A stretch of DNA of 64,000 bases from Rhabdothermincola_A sp041688815 (GCA_041688815.1 JBDNHK010000027.1:10156-74155), one strand, 5' to 3'; counted from the first letter of the stretch, positions 15,912 through 24,368 are shown. Numbers and translations: made by a program. Notes: generated by a model from the letters alone, not told the origin.

Positions 15912-16313
15912 TCAGGGTCCGGTGACGTCGCGGACGGGGCCGAGGGCGTCGCTCAACGAGGCCAGGAGGTCCTGGTGGGCGAGCAACGCGTCGATGTCGC
16001 CACCGACCCTGAGGTGGCCGGCCATGAAGGCGCCCTGGGCACTCTGCTCGCCGTTGTGAATCGACCGGGCCGTCTCGAGGTCGCAGGTGAAGGTCACATC
16101 GGCATGGGCGGGCCGACCGCCCCGGAGGTGGACGCCATCGGGGCCGAACGCCACGTGCCACACCAGCGAGGGGGCATCGTCCACCTCGGTTGCGGTCCCT
16201 ACGGTTTGCTGGATGACGAACGGTTCGGGGGGGCGGAGTTGCTGCAGCGCCGCATCCCCGGCCACCGCTCCGGCGGCCCGTTCGATCCACGCCGCCGACG
16301 GGTACCCATTCAC
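15912..16313 (-). CDS. SCP2 sterol-carrier-domain protein
   Basis: 133 aa, one SCP2-like lipid-binding domain: VIQQTVGTATEVDDAPSLVWHVAF, a GRPAHADVTFTCD strand, and the C-terminal AFMAGHLRVGGDIDALLAHQ that matches the fold's last strand and helix (usually GxVxVxGD). Such small proteins bind acyl-CoA or sterol-like lipids in the cytoplasm. The GTG start at 16313 is chosen over a longer frame to 16376 because a TAAGGT -10 sits 7 bases before it. The gene is followed by the short Fpg/Nei gene. Confidence 0.8.
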   Translation of the reverse strand: MNGYPSAAWIERAAGAVAGDAALQQLRPPEPFVIQQTVGTATEVDDAPSLVWHVAFGPDGVHLRGGRPAHADVTFTCDLETARSIHNGEQSAQGAFMAGHLRVGGDIDALLAHQDLLASLSDALGPVRDVTGP

Positions 16314-16320
16314 CTTTCGG

Positions 16321-16326
16321 ACCTTA
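16321..16326 (-). promoter_or_regulatory. -10 element for leaderless SCP2 transcript
   Basis: TAAGGT on the minus strand with a 7-base gap to the GTG. It fixes the start codon of the SCP2 gene. Confidence 0.55.
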
Positions 16327-16428
16327 CCGCCGTCTGGGTGCCCGTGATCGAGGGGCACGGCAAGTGAGGTCGGCAACAGTTGGCTCGGTGAAGTTGCCGT
16401 CGGCCGGTCGAAGGCGCATCATGGTCAC

Positions 16429-16863
16429 ATGGCCAAGAGCGTGAGTCGATCGGGTGACCTGAATCTGCGGTTGATGCGAGTGGCTCGGGCCCACCGCAGC
16501 GTGGCGGCATCGTTGCTCTCGAAGGTGGATCTGCACCCCGGGCAGGACGCGCTGCTGATGGAACTCTGGGAAGAGGACGGGCGCACGCAGGTCAATCTGG
16601 CCGCCGCCCTCGGTGTCGAGCCGCCCACCGTCACCAAGATGTTGCAGCGTATGGAGGCCTCCAAGTTGATCGCCCGGCGCCCCGACAAGGTCGACCGCCG
16701 CGCCATTCGGGTGCATCTGACCCCGAAGGGCCGTCGCCTCAAGGCGAAGGTCGACGACATCTGGGCCGAGCTCGAGGCCCACACGGTGGAGGGTCTCTCC
16801 GACCGCCAGCAGGCGTCGCTGCGGTCGCTGCTGGGCACGCTCGAGACCAATCTGGAATCCTGA
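16429..16863 (+). CDS. MarR-family transcriptional regulator
   Basis: 144 aa with the MarR winged helix: LHPGQDALLMELWEEDG, TQVNLAAALGVEPPTVTKMLQRME as the recognition helix, wing KVDRRAIRVHLTPKGR, and flanking dimerisation helices. It is divergent from the SCP2 gene, with 115 bases between the starts. Which gene it controls is not evident; no clear palindrome flanks it apart from CCGATC/GATCGG at 16906-16922 in front of the next gene. Confidence 0.88.
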   Translation: MAKSVSRSGDLNLRLMRVARAHRSVAASLLSKVDLHPGQDALLMELWEEDGRTQVNLAAALGVEPPTVTKMLQRMEASKLIARRPDKVDRRAIRVHLTPKGRRLKAKVDDIWAELEAHTVEGLSDRQQASLRSLLGTLETNLES

Positions 16864-16905
16864 TTCTTCGGGGCCCGACCGGAGGAACAGCCGCGGCGGG
16901 CGGCG

Positions 16906-16928
16906 CCGATCCACCCGATCGGTAAGAT
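16906..16928 (+). promoter_or_regulatory. Palindrome and -10 element before the proline-rich protein gene
   Basis: CCGATC and GATCGG form an inverted repeat with a 5-base spacer directly abutting the -10-like TAAGAT (16923-16928). The layout would let a regulator, possibly the MarR protein just upstream, block the promoter. Confidence 0.35.
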
Positions 16929-16963
16929 TCCGGCGAACGGTGTCTCTATCAGGGGCGTGATTC

Positions 16964-17398
16964 GTGGGTCTGCTCGACAACATCAAGCAAGGTGCCAACA
17001 GCCTGGCCCAGTCGGTCAACGAGACGGTGGCCAAGGGTCATACTTCGATGGACCAGAGCGCGTCCCGGAAGCACGCCGACGCTCTGCTCCGTGACCTCGG
17101 CGGGTTGGTCTACGGCCGCGACTCGGGCCGGGGAACCCCGACGACCGAGTCCGACATCGAGCGGATCAATGCCGATCTCCGAGCGGTCGAGGCCCAGGGT
17201 GGCGTCGTCGACCTGATGCCCAAAGCCGGTCCGCCGCCGCCGGCCGACTCTCCGCCGCCTCCGCCGGGGGCCACGGCGGGCCCGCCACCACCTCCGGCGC
17301 CCGGTGGCACGGTGGCCCCCCCTCCGGGGCCGGGCACTCCACCACCGCCTCCCGGCACGGTGGCGCCGCCCCCACCGCCTGGCACTGTGGGTTCCTGA
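16964..17398 (+). CDS. Small proline-rich protein of unknown function
   Basis: 144 aa. Residues 1-85 are a helical, charged region (MGLLDNIKQGANSLAQSVN, later ADALLRDLGGLVYGR) that recalls short coiled proteins; residues 86-144 are an uninterrupted Pro/Gly/Ala tail of repeated PPPPPG units. No signal peptide or membrane segment is seen. GTG at 16964 is used; another GTG at 16957 is out of frame. Family not recognised. The tail could be a spacer or a partner-binding region, but the sequence does not say which. Confidence 0.6.
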   Translation: MGLLDNIKQGANSLAQSVNETVAKGHTSMDQSASRKHADALLRDLGGLVYGRDSGRGTPTTESDIERINADLRAVEAQGGVVDLMPKAGPPPPADSPPPPPGATAGPPPPPAPGGTVAPPPGPGTPPPPPGTVAPPPPPGTVGS

Positions 17399-17428
17399 AA
17401 GAGGCACCCCCGTGGGGCGGGCGACGGC

Positions 17429-18730
17429 TCAGGCTGTCGACGCCGAGGGGGAGAGCGACTGGGGCGAGCGGGCGGTGCGCTCGCTGGTCGTCACGTCGGC
17501 CGCCGGGCCGAGGCCGGTGTGTTGCGAGCGCAGCGACCGCCACGCCAGGGCGGAGGCGATGACGGCTGCGGTCCCACCGACGGCCAGTCCCCAGCGGGCG
17601 CCGAACGTCTGGGCCACCCATCCGATCAATGGCCCGCCCACCGGCGTGGAGCCGATGAAGGCCACGGTGTACAGGGCGATCACCCGGCTGCGCATCTCGG
17701 GGACCGACGAGAGCTGCAGTGTGGAGTTGGCGAGGGTCAGGAACATCACGCTGGCCGCGCCGACGAACGGCAGCACCAGCAGAGCACTGCCGAACGTCGG
17801 GGCCACCGACAGCACCAGCACGACGACACCGAAGGCCGCCCCCGCCTGGCCCAGCCGCCGGTGGGTCGGGGTGGCCCGAGTGGCGAACAGGAGTCCACCG
17901 ATGATGGCTCCGACGCTCATGGTGCTCTGGAGCAGCCCGAACCCGGCGGCGTCGACCCCGAACGTGTCACGGGCCAGCACGGGGAGGCTCACCTGGAACT
18001 CGTAGGTCAACGTGCCGATGACCAGCATGAGCAACAGCGGCACCCGGAGAGCGGGCGTGGCCCACACGTAGCGGAAGCCCTCGCGGAGCTGGCCCTTGGC
18101 CCTGGCCACCGGTTCTGAGCGAGCCAGCTCACGCCTGCGCATGGCCAGCAGGGCCACGGTGGGAGCCAGGAAGCTGACTCCGTTGGCGAGGAAACAGATG
18201 GACAGATCCCAGCCGGCGATCACCAGACCGGCGACCGCAGGGCCGAAGAGGCGACCGACGTTCATGGTGATGGTGTTCAGGCTGAGGGCGTTGGTCAGCC
18301 GCTCGGGGCCGACCACCTCCATGGTGAACGATTGGCGGGTGGGCATGTCGATGGCCCCGACGAGTCCGAGACTGCCCGCGAACACGAACACCATCCACAT
18401 CTCGACCGCGTCGGTGGCGACCAACACCCCGAGGGTGATGGCCAGTGCCCCGGAGATGGTCTGGGTGGTGATGAGCAGGCGCCGCTTGTCGATCCGATCG
18501 GCGAGGACACCGGCGTAGGGGCCGAGCAGGAGCGTCGGGAGGAACTGGACGGCGGTGACCAGCCCGAGGGTCGCCGCGCTGCCGGTGAGGCTGAGCACGA
18601 GCCAGGCCTGGGCGATCATCTGCATCCACGTGCCGGTGATCGAGACCATCTGCCCGGCGAACAGGAGTCGGTAGTTGTGGGCGCCGAAAGCCGAGAAGGT
18701 GTCGCGCACACCTCGTTCGAGGCGGCTCAA
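17429..18730 (-). CDS. MFS exporter (EntS/MFS_3-like)
   Basis: 433 aa with 12 predicted membrane helices. It begins FSAFGAHNYRLLFAGQMVSITGTWMQ, the N-terminal motif of the MFS_3 group, with GPYAGVLADRIDKRR as the loop 2-3 motif and further helices through PLIGWVAQTFGARWG. Members export siderophores, drugs or metabolites. The likely start is TTG 18730, whose first four bases overlap the MarR stop (TTGA); the frame extends upstream but only into low-complexity shadow. Cotranscribed with the MarR regulator, as is usual for MarR-controlled efflux pumps. Confidence 0.85.
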   Translation of the reverse strand: MSRLERGVRDTFSAFGAHNYRLLFAGQMVSITGTWMQMIAQAWLVLSLTGSAATLGLVTAVQFLPTLLLGPYAGVLADRIDKRRLLITTQTISGALAITLGVLVATDAVEMWMVFVFAGSLGLVGAIDMPTRQSFTMEVVGPERLTNALSLNTITMNVGRLFGPAVAGLVIAGWDLSICFLANGVSFLAPTVALLAMRRRELARSEPVARAKGQLREGFRYVWATPALRVPLLLMLVIGTLTYEFQVSLPVLARDTFGVDAAGFGLLQSTMSVGAIIGGLLFATRATPTHRRLGQAGAAFGVVVLVLSVAPTFGSALLVLPFVGAASVMFLTLANSTLQLSSVPEMRSRVIALYTVAFIGSTPVGGPLIGWVAQTFGARWGLAVGGTAAVIASALAWRSLRSQHTGLGPAADVTTSERTARSPQSLSPSASTA

Positions 18731-19194
18731 CGCTCGCCGTCCCTCAGCATCTTCTCGAGGGCGGGGAGAGCGGCCAGGACGGCGGTGAGGTCGTCGGGGT
18801 CGAGGAGGGCCAGGCGCCGGGCCAGATAGGCGTTGCGCTCCTGGCGGATCCGGGCCAGCTCCCGGTGGGCCTTGGGGGTGGCCCGGACGAGGGCCACCCG
18901 GCGGTCGGACTCGTCGGAGATGCGCTCCACCCATCCGTCCCCTTCGAGGGTGCCGACGATGCGGCTGATGCTGGGAGGCTGCACGTTCTCGTGGGCGGCG
19001 AGGTCGCCGATGGTGATCGGACCGAGGTGGTCGACGGAGGCCAGGGCGGAGAGCTGCGATGGCGTGATGCCGGGCGGGCTCTCCTGGCGGAGGCGCCGGG
19101 CCAGCCGCATCACGGCGAGGCGCAGACGACTGGCGGTGTCGTCGTCGAGCTCGCTCGTCGGTTCTGTTCCTCGATTGGGGAGGGGTGAGGTCAT
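18727..19194 (-). CDS. MarR-family regulator of the MFS exporter
   Basis: 155 aa from ATG 19194. Helices SRLRLAVMRLARRLR, the recognition region ITPSQLSALASVDHLGPITIGDLAAH, QPPSISRIVGTLEGDGW, wing DESDRRVALVRATP. A longer frame to 19239 exists but would place the TAGCA/TGCTA palindromes inside the coding region, whereas MarR proteins generally bind such sites at their own promoter. Stop overlaps the start of the MFS gene, pointing to one autoregulated operon. Confidence 0.87.
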   Translation of the reverse strand: MTSPLPNRGTEPTSELDDDTASRLRLAVMRLARRLRQESPPGITPSQLSALASVDHLGPITIGDLAAHENVQPPSISRIVGTLEGDGWVERISDESDRRVALVRATPKAHRELARIRQERNAYLARRLALLDPDDLTAVLAALPALEKMLRDGER

Positions 19195-19217
19195 GGTCAC
19201 TCGGTTCGGAGAATCTG

Positions 19218-19238
19218 TAGCAATGCTATCAGTTAGCA
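19218..19238. promoter_or_regulatory. Putative MarR operator, three half-sites
   Basis: TAGCA-A-TGCTA (19218-19228) overlaps TGCTA-TCAGT-TAGCA (19224-19238). The double palindrome lies 24-44 bases upstream of the MarR ATG, where an autorepressor would act, and 65 bases before the divergent 2-hydroxyacid dehydrogenase. Confidence 0.6.
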
Positions 19239-19290
19239 ACGCTCATCGAAACTGGGTTCTTCCCGGGTGTCGGGGCCACGAGGCTCGGTC

Positions 19291-19296
19291 TAGGGT
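19291..19296 (+). promoter_or_regulatory. -10 element for the 2-hydroxyacid dehydrogenase
   Basis: TAGGGT with 6 bases to the GTG at 19303; leaderless. Confidence 0.55.
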
Positions 19297-19302
19297 CCGG
19301 CG

Positions 19303-20244
19303 GTGCTAACCGTCCTCAGCCACGTCGGCGACGGCACCGCCTTCCGACTCCCTCCGGACCTCGCCGGTCAGGTCGAGATCGTGGCGATTCCCGCCGACGG
19401 AGAGCTCCCCGAGGGGCTCATCGGTCAGGTCTTGATCAGCCGACCCACCCTCGTGCCCAACTTCGCCCATGTCGTGAGCCGGGGCGTCGAGTGGGTGCAT
19501 CTCATCGGCACCGGCATCGACGATTTCCCCCTCGACCTGGTGGGGCCCGGGCTCGTGTTGACCAACTCGCGTGGCATGAGCGCCATACCCATCTCCGAGT
19601 GGGCCCTGGCCTGCATGCTGGCCGTCGAGAAGCGGTTGCCCGACGCGTGGATCCACGACGAACCCGCGGTGTGGAACTTCCCGCCCGAACCGCTCGGCAC
19701 CCTGCACGGCCGTACCGTCGCCATCCTCGGTTTCGGGGGCATCGGCACCGCCATCGCCGACCGGCTCCTTCCCTTCGGTGCCCGGGTCCGGGCCCTGCGT
19801 CACCGCGATCTCCCCAGCCCGGTCGAGGGCGTCGAGATGGTTCGCGACATCCATGCGCTGGCCGACGGGGCCCACCACATGGTGCTGGTGGCTCCGTTGA
19901 CCGGCGCCACCCGCGGTCTCGTCGACGCCGAGGTCCTGGCCGCCCTGGCCCCCGGTGCCCACCTGGTCAACGTGGCGCGTGGACCGATCGTCCACGAGGC
20001 GGCATTGCGGGAGGCTCTCGACTCGGGCCGGTTGGGCTGGGCCAGCATCGACGCGCCCGAGCCCGAGCCGTTGCCGTCGGGCCACTGGATGTACACCCAT
20101 CCGCAGGTGCGCTTGAGTGCGCACATCTCCTGGAACTGGCCCGGCGCGGGCTCGGGGCTCTTCGAGACCTTTCGCGACAACCTGGCTCGCTTCGTTGCCG
20201 GTCAGCCCCTGCTCAACGTGGTCGACCCCGCCGTCGGGTACTAG
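19303..20244 (+). CDS. D-2-hydroxyacid dehydrogenase (NAD-binding)
   Basis: 313 aa. A lid/catalytic domain surrounds a Rossmann domain with VAILGFGGIGTAIA (GxGxxG) near residue 150. Catalytic residues appear in order: Arg in VNVARGPIV, Glu in DAPEPEPLP, and His in RLSAHISWN. Substrate stretch LTNSRGMSAIPISEWALA is the family's conserved helix. The short N-terminal domain is like the GhrA/phosphoglycerate-dehydrogenase-like group. It likely reduces a 2-keto acid or glyoxylate-type compound. Its TAG stop overlaps the GTG of the following gene by one base, so both are translated from one message. Confidence 0.9.
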   Translation: MLTVLSHVGDGTAFRLPPDLAGQVEIVAIPADGELPEGLIGQVLISRPTLVPNFAHVVSRGVEWVHLIGTGIDDFPLDLVGPGLVLTNSRGMSAIPISEWALACMLAVEKRLPDAWIHDEPAVWNFPPEPLGTLHGRTVAILGFGGIGTAIADRLLPFGARVRALRHRDLPSPVEGVEMVRDIHALADGAHHMVLVAPLTGATRGLVDAEVLAALAPGAHLVNVARGPIVHEAALREALDSGRLGWASIDAPEPEPLPSGHWMYTHPQVRLSAHISWNWPGAGSGLFETFRDNLARFVAGQPLLNVVDPAVGY

Positions 20245-20801
20245 TGAGCGTTCGTCCGGCGCGGGTCGACGAGGGCCCGCACGATCCCCGGGGGGAACTC
20301 ACCTTCACCGAGTCGTGGGCCTTCGAGGCGTTGGGGCCGACCGGACCCGACATCCACAGCGAGGTGGGTCTGCGGCCGGGTCTGGGTGACTGCTGGTTCG
20401 TGGCCCGCATCACCGGCCCCGGCGCCATGGCGGTGGTGGTGGTCGATCAGTCGTTGCCGGTGCCGCGCCCGCCCCGCCTCGAGCTGCGGGCACCGGGGCT
20501 GTGGGCCGACCACGTGATCGAGGAGCCGCTGCAGCGCTGGAGTCTCGGCCTCGAGGCCTTTGGTGTGGCCGTGCCTCTCGAGGAGCTGTCGGCCGTCGAT
20601 CTCCTCGACCCGGATCTCCGGGGTGAGCGCACTCCGGTCGGGTGGGAGCTCGAATGGGAGTCGACGGAGCCTGCGTCGTGGGATCCCGCCGGAGTGGGGG
20701 GCTACTCGCTGAGGTGTCGGGTGCACGGGGAGGTGCTGATAGGTACCGAGCGCCACGAGCTCGAGGCCGTCGGTCTGCGCCGTCACCGATGGGGGTCCTG
20801 A
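20244..20801 (+). CDS. Conserved-looking protein of unknown function
   Basis: 185 aa, start GTG overlapping the previous stop (TAGTG). The sequence has regularly spaced aromatic/charged strands (ESWAFEALG, CWFVARI, LWADHVIEEPL, WSLGLEAF, GWELEWES) and ends RRHRWGS. The pattern resembles beta-barrel lipocalin-like proteins of the CrtC/AttH type, in which a related HxWG motif is followed by a second half. Here the protein stops at that point, so it may be one half of such a protein. This family link is from memory and weak. No signal peptide. Confidence 0.55.
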   Translation: MSVRPARVDEGPHDPRGELTFTESWAFEALGPTGPDIHSEVGLRPGLGDCWFVARITGPGAMAVVVVDQSLPVPRPPRLELRAPGLWADHVIEEPLQRWSLGLEAFGVAVPLEELSAVDLLDPDLRGERTPVGWELEWESTEPASWDPAGVGGYSLRCRVHGEVLIGTERHELEAVGLRRHRWGS

Positions 20802-20851
20802 CCACAGCAGTTGTGTGGTTCCGGTGAGCCGGTCGGGCTTCCCCTGTCCGG

Positions 20852-20857
20852 TACGGT
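20852..20857 (+). promoter_or_regulatory. -10 element for dedA
   Basis: TACGGT, 6 bases before the GTG at 20864; leaderless. Confidence 0.55.
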
Positions 20858-20863
20858 CACCAA

Positions 20864-21568
20864 GTGCATTCCAGCCTTCTCGGCACCATCTTCGCCCTGG
20901 GCATCGATCCCGAGAAGCTCATCCAGTCGGTCGGCCTCATCGGCCTGTTCCTCGTGATCTTCGCCGAGTCGGGGATCATGATCGGCTTCTTCCTCCCCGG
21001 CGACTCGTTGCTCTTCACCGCCGGCCTGCTGACCGCGGGCCTGTCCTTCCAGGGCCGCGCCGAGCCGTTCGTGCTGGCCGGCGGGAGCGTCTGGATCGTC
21101 GCCCTCGGCTGCGCCGTCGCGGCGGTGGCCGGCGACCAGGTCGGCTACGCCTTCGGCCAGAAGGTCGGGCCCTCGTTGTTCAAGCGTCCGGAGTCACGCC
21201 TCTTCAAGCCCGAGTACGTGATGAAGGCGGAGTCGTTCTTCGAGAAGCACGGGGCCAAGGCGATCATCCTCGCCCGGTTCGTGCCCGTGGTGCGCACGTT
21301 CACCCCGATCGTCGCCGGTACCTCGAACATGCACTACCGCACCTTCGTCAGGTTCAACGTCATCGGGGGGGTCGGGTGGGCCGTGGGCTTCGTGCTCCTC
21401 GGCTACTGGCTGGGCCAGGCCTTCCCTTGGATCGGCAAGAACATCGAGCTCGCCGTGTTGGTCATCGTGTTGTTCTCGGTCGTGCCCATCGGCATCGAGG
21501 TGTGGCGCCACCGCCGTCGGGCCCCGCTCGACGCTCAGCTCGCCGAGTCGAACGACGAGAAGGATTGA
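20864..21568 (+). CDS. DedA-family membrane protein
   Basis: 234 aa, about five membrane segments. The DedA/SNARE-associated motifs are plain: FAESGIMIGFFLPGDSLLF with the conserved Glu and PGD, and ARFVPVVRTFTPIVAGTSNM with the key arginines. DedA proteins act as lipid-carrier flippases such as undecaprenyl phosphate or phosphatidylethanolamine recyclers and support membrane-potential homeostasis; which substrate this one uses cannot be told. The C-terminal 20 residues are charged and cytoplasmic. Convergent with sdhB. Confidence 0.92.
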   Translation: MHSSLLGTIFALGIDPEKLIQSVGLIGLFLVIFAESGIMIGFFLPGDSLLFTAGLLTAGLSFQGRAEPFVLAGGSVWIVALGCAVAAVAGDQVGYAFGQKVGPSLFKRPESRLFKPEYVMKAESFFEKHGAKAIILARFVPVVRTFTPIVAGTSNMHYRTFVRFNVIGGVGWAVGFVLLGYWLGQAFPWIGKNIELAVLVIVLFSVVPIGIEVWRHRRRAPLDAQLAESNDEKD

Positions 21569-21591
21569 CGCGACGAACCTGACGCCGCGGG

Positions 21592-21624
21592 GTCACTGTC
21601 GGCCGTGCCGACGAAGAAGGTGAC
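21592..21624. terminator. Bidirectional hairpin between dedA and sdhB
   Basis: Inner stem GTCGGC-CGT-GCCGAC (21598-21612) inside an outer GTCAC/GTGAC pairing (21592-21596 with 21620-21624). It ends exactly at the sdhB stop and can serve both convergent genes. Confidence 0.45.
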
Positions 21625-22389
21625 TCAGACCTGCTGGCCGAGCAGCTTGCGGTTCTTGAACTTGGCCTTCAGGTAGTCGCGATTCATGAGGGCGATGAAG
21701 TCGATCGGGATCTCCTTCGGGCACGCCTCTTGGCACTCGCCGTAGTTCGTGCACGAACCGAAGAACATCTCCATGGTCTCGACCATGTCCTCGGTGCGCT
21801 TCCACCGCTCGGACTGCCCTTGGGGGAGCAGGTTGAGGTGAGCCAACTTGGCCGAGGTGAAGAGCTGCCCGGCGCTGTTGGGGCAGGCGGCCACGCAGGC
21901 CCCGCAACCGATGCAGGCCGCGGCGTCCATGGCCGTGTCGGCCGCAGGCTTGGGCACCGGGATCTCGTTGGCGTCGCGTGGGGCACCGGTGTCGGCGGTG
22001 ATGTACCCGCCCGCTCTGATGATGGCGTCGAAGGCACTGCGGTCGATCATCAGGTCGCGAACGATGGGGAAGGCAGCGGCGCGGAACGGTTCGATGGTCA
22101 CGGTCTGACCGTCGTGGAACTTGCGCATGTGCAGCTGGCAGGTGGTCGTGCCCTTCTGCGGCCCGTGGGCCTGGCCGTTGATCATCAGACTGCACGTGCC
22201 GCAGATGCCTTCGCGGCAGTCGCTGTCGAAGGTGATCGGCTCCTGGCCCTCCTCGATGAGGTTCTCGTTGACCACGTCGAGCATCTCGAGGAACGACATC
22301 TCGTCCTTCACGTCGGATGCCTGGTAGGTGGCGAAGTGCCCGCTGGCGTTCGGGCCTTCCTGACGCCAGACCTTGAGGGTGAGGTTCAT
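21625..22389 (-). CDS. sdhB: Succinate dehydrogenase iron-sulfur subunit
   Basis: 254 aa electron-transfer subunit of complex II. It starts at ATG 22389 (MNLTLKVWRQ) behind GGAGAG. Three cluster motifs are present: CREGICGTCSLM with a later Cys for [2Fe-2S], ACIGCGACVAACP for [4Fe-4S], and SCTNYGECQEACP for [3Fe-4S]. The spacing and the KEIPIDFIALMNRDYLKA tail match the type-B enzymes of Actinobacteria. Last gene of sdhCAB; 37 bases separate it from sdhA. Confidence 0.95.
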   Translation of the reverse strand: MNLTLKVWRQEGPNASGHFATYQASDVKDEMSFLEMLDVVNENLIEEGQEPITFDSDCREGICGTCSLMINGQAHGPQKGTTTCQLHMRKFHDGQTVTIEPFRAAAFPIVRDLMIDRSAFDAIIRAGGYITADTGAPRDANEIPVPKPAADTAMDAAACIGCGACVAACPNSAGQLFTSAKLAHLNLLPQGQSERWKRTEDMVETMEMFFGSCTNYGECQEACPKEIPIDFIALMNRDYLKAKFKNRKLLGQQV

Positions 22390-22426
22390 TGCGGTTCTCT
22401 CCAGTCGAAGGGGGGACCGGCGGGCG

Positions 22427-24358
22427 CTACTTGTAGCTGCGCTGCGCGGGCTTGACGAACTCGAACACCAGCGGCTCTTTGTGGAGTTCCTGGGGGGTGC
22501 CGGGCTCTTTCCACTCCCACGCCGACACGAACGAGAAGTTCTCGTCGTCGCGTTGGGCCTCGCCGTCCTCGGTCTGGTGCTCGACACGGAAGTGACCCCC
22601 GCACGACTCCTCGCGGGTGAGGGCGTCGCGGCACATCAGCTCTCCGAGGTCGAAGAAGTCGGCCACCCGGCCGACCTTCTCGAGGGACTGGTTGACGCCG
22701 TCGGGGGAGCCGAGCACCCGCACGTTCTTCTCGAACTCCTCGCGGAGCGCAGGGATCTCGCTGAGGGCTTTCTCGAGCCCGTTCTCGTCGCGGGCCATAC
22801 CGCAGTAGTCCCACACGAGCTTGCCCAGCTCGCGGTGGTAGTAGTCGGGCGACTTCGTGCCGCCGATGGAGATCCAGCGGTGCATCTCGTTGCGCACGCC
22901 CTGTTCGGCTTCGACGAACACCGGGTCGTCGGTGGACACCGGCTTCTGGCCGAGCATGCCGGCCAGGTAATCGCCCACTGTGTACGGCGCCACGAAGTAG
23001 CCGTCGGCCAGCCCCTGCATGAGCGCGGATGCGCCGAGGCGGTTGGCACCGTGATCAGAGAAGTTGGCCTCGCCCAGCGCATAGAGCCCGGGCACGGTCG
23101 TCATGAGGTTGTAGTCGACCCACAGACCGCCCATGGTGTAGTGCGATGCCGGGTAGATGCGCATCGGCATCTTGGCCGGGTCCTCGTCGGTGATCCGCTC
23201 GTACATGTCGAACAGGTTCCCGTAGCGCTCGAAGACGACGTCGGCGCCGAGACGCCCGATGGACTCGCTGAAATCGAGGTAGACGCCGTTCTTGAGCGGA
23301 CCGACGCCCCGGCCCTCGTCGACGACCACCTTGGCCGCCCGAGAGGCGATGTCGCGGGGCGCCAGGTTGCCGAACGCCGGATAGCGGCGCTCGAGGTAGT
23401 AGTCACGGTCCTCTTCGGGGATCTGATCGGCGGGTCGGCTCTCGTCGAAGTTCTTGGGTACCCAGATGCGCCCGTCGTTACGGAGCGACTCGGACATCAA
23501 CGTGAGTTTCGACTGGAACTCGTCGGACACGGGGATGCAGGTGGGGTGGATCTGCGTGTAGCAGGGGTTGGCGAACAGAGCGCCCTTCTTGTGGGCCCTC
23601 CAGATCGCCGTGGTGTTGCAGTTCATGGCGTTGGTCGACAGGTAGAAGGCGTTGCCGTACCCGCCGGTGCACAGCAGCGTGGCGTGGCCCGACCAGCTCT
23701 TCACCTCGCCGGAGGCGAGGTCGCGGGTCACGATGCCGGCACAGACGCCGTCCTTGGTGACGACGTCGAGCAGCTCGGTCTTGGTGTGCATCTCGACCCG
23801 CCCGAGGGCCACTTGCTGCATGAGGGCCTGGTAGGCGCCCAGCAGGAGCTGCTGCCCGGTCTGGCCCCGGGCGTAGAACGTGCGACTCACCTGGGCGCCG
23901 CCGAAGGAGCGGTTGTCGAGCAGGCCGCCGTACTCGCGGGCGAACGGCACCCCTTGAGCGACGCACTGGTCGATGATGTCGACGCTGACCTGGGCCAGCC
24001 GGTACACGTTGGATTCACGGGCCCGGAAGTCTCCGCCCTTGACGGTGTCGTAGAAGAGGCGGTAGATGCTGTCGCCGTCGTTCTTGTAGTTCTTGGCGCC
24101 GTTGATGCCGCCCTGGGCGGCGATGGAGTGCGCCCGTCGGGGCGAGTCGTGGAAGGTGAAGCACTTCACCTGGTATCCGAGCTGGGCCAGGGTGGCGGCG
24201 GCGGCCGCGCCGGCCAGGCCGGTGCCGACGACGAGCACGGTGAACTTGCGCTTGTTGGACGGGTTCACCAACTTCATGTCGAAGCGGTGGTTGTCCCAAC
24301 GGTCCTTGATGTCGCCGGACGGGGCCTTCGAGTCGAGGCTGATGGTCGCGGTGCTCAC
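22427..24358 (-). CDS. sdhA: Succinate dehydrogenase flavoprotein subunit
   Basis: 643 aa. FAD loop VVGTGLAGAAAAA at residues ~43-55, the FAD-linking His in RAHSIAAQGGING, the dicarboxylate site through TQIHPTCIP and the SHYTMGGLWVDYN, GEANFSDHGANRLGAS segments. The GTG start at 24358 is set by AAAGGAGG four bases upstream; a longer frame would run into sdhC. The length and motifs fit the type-B (menaquinone-linked) SdhA group. It oxidises succinate on the cytoplasmic face and passes electrons to SdhB. Confidence 0.96.
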   Translation of the reverse strand: MSTATISLDSKAPSGDIKDRWDNHRFDMKLVNPSNKRKFTVLVVGTGLAGAAAAATLAQLGYQVKCFTFHDSPRRAHSIAAQGGINGAKNYKNDGDSIYRLFYDTVKGGDFRARESNVYRLAQVSVDIIDQCVAQGVPFAREYGGLLDNRSFGGAQVSRTFYARGQTGQQLLLGAYQALMQQVALGRVEMHTKTELLDVVTKDGVCAGIVTRDLASGEVKSWSGHATLLCTGGYGNAFYLSTNAMNCNTTAIWRAHKKGALFANPCYTQIHPTCIPVSDEFQSKLTLMSESLRNDGRIWVPKNFDESRPADQIPEEDRDYYLERRYPAFGNLAPRDIASRAAKVVVDEGRGVGPLKNGVYLDFSESIGRLGADVVFERYGNLFDMYERITDEDPAKMPMRIYPASHYTMGGLWVDYNLMTTVPGLYALGEANFSDHGANRLGASALMQGLADGYFVAPYTVGDYLAGMLGQKPVSTDDPVFVEAEQGVRNEMHRWISIGGTKSPDYYHRELGKLVWDYCGMARDENGLEKALSEIPALREEFEKNVRVLGSPDGVNQSLEKVGRVADFFDLGELMCRDALTREESCGGHFRVEHQTEDGEAQRDDENFSFVSAWEWKEPGTPQELHKEPLVFEFVKPAQRSYK

Positions 24359-24368
24359 GGGGCCTCCT

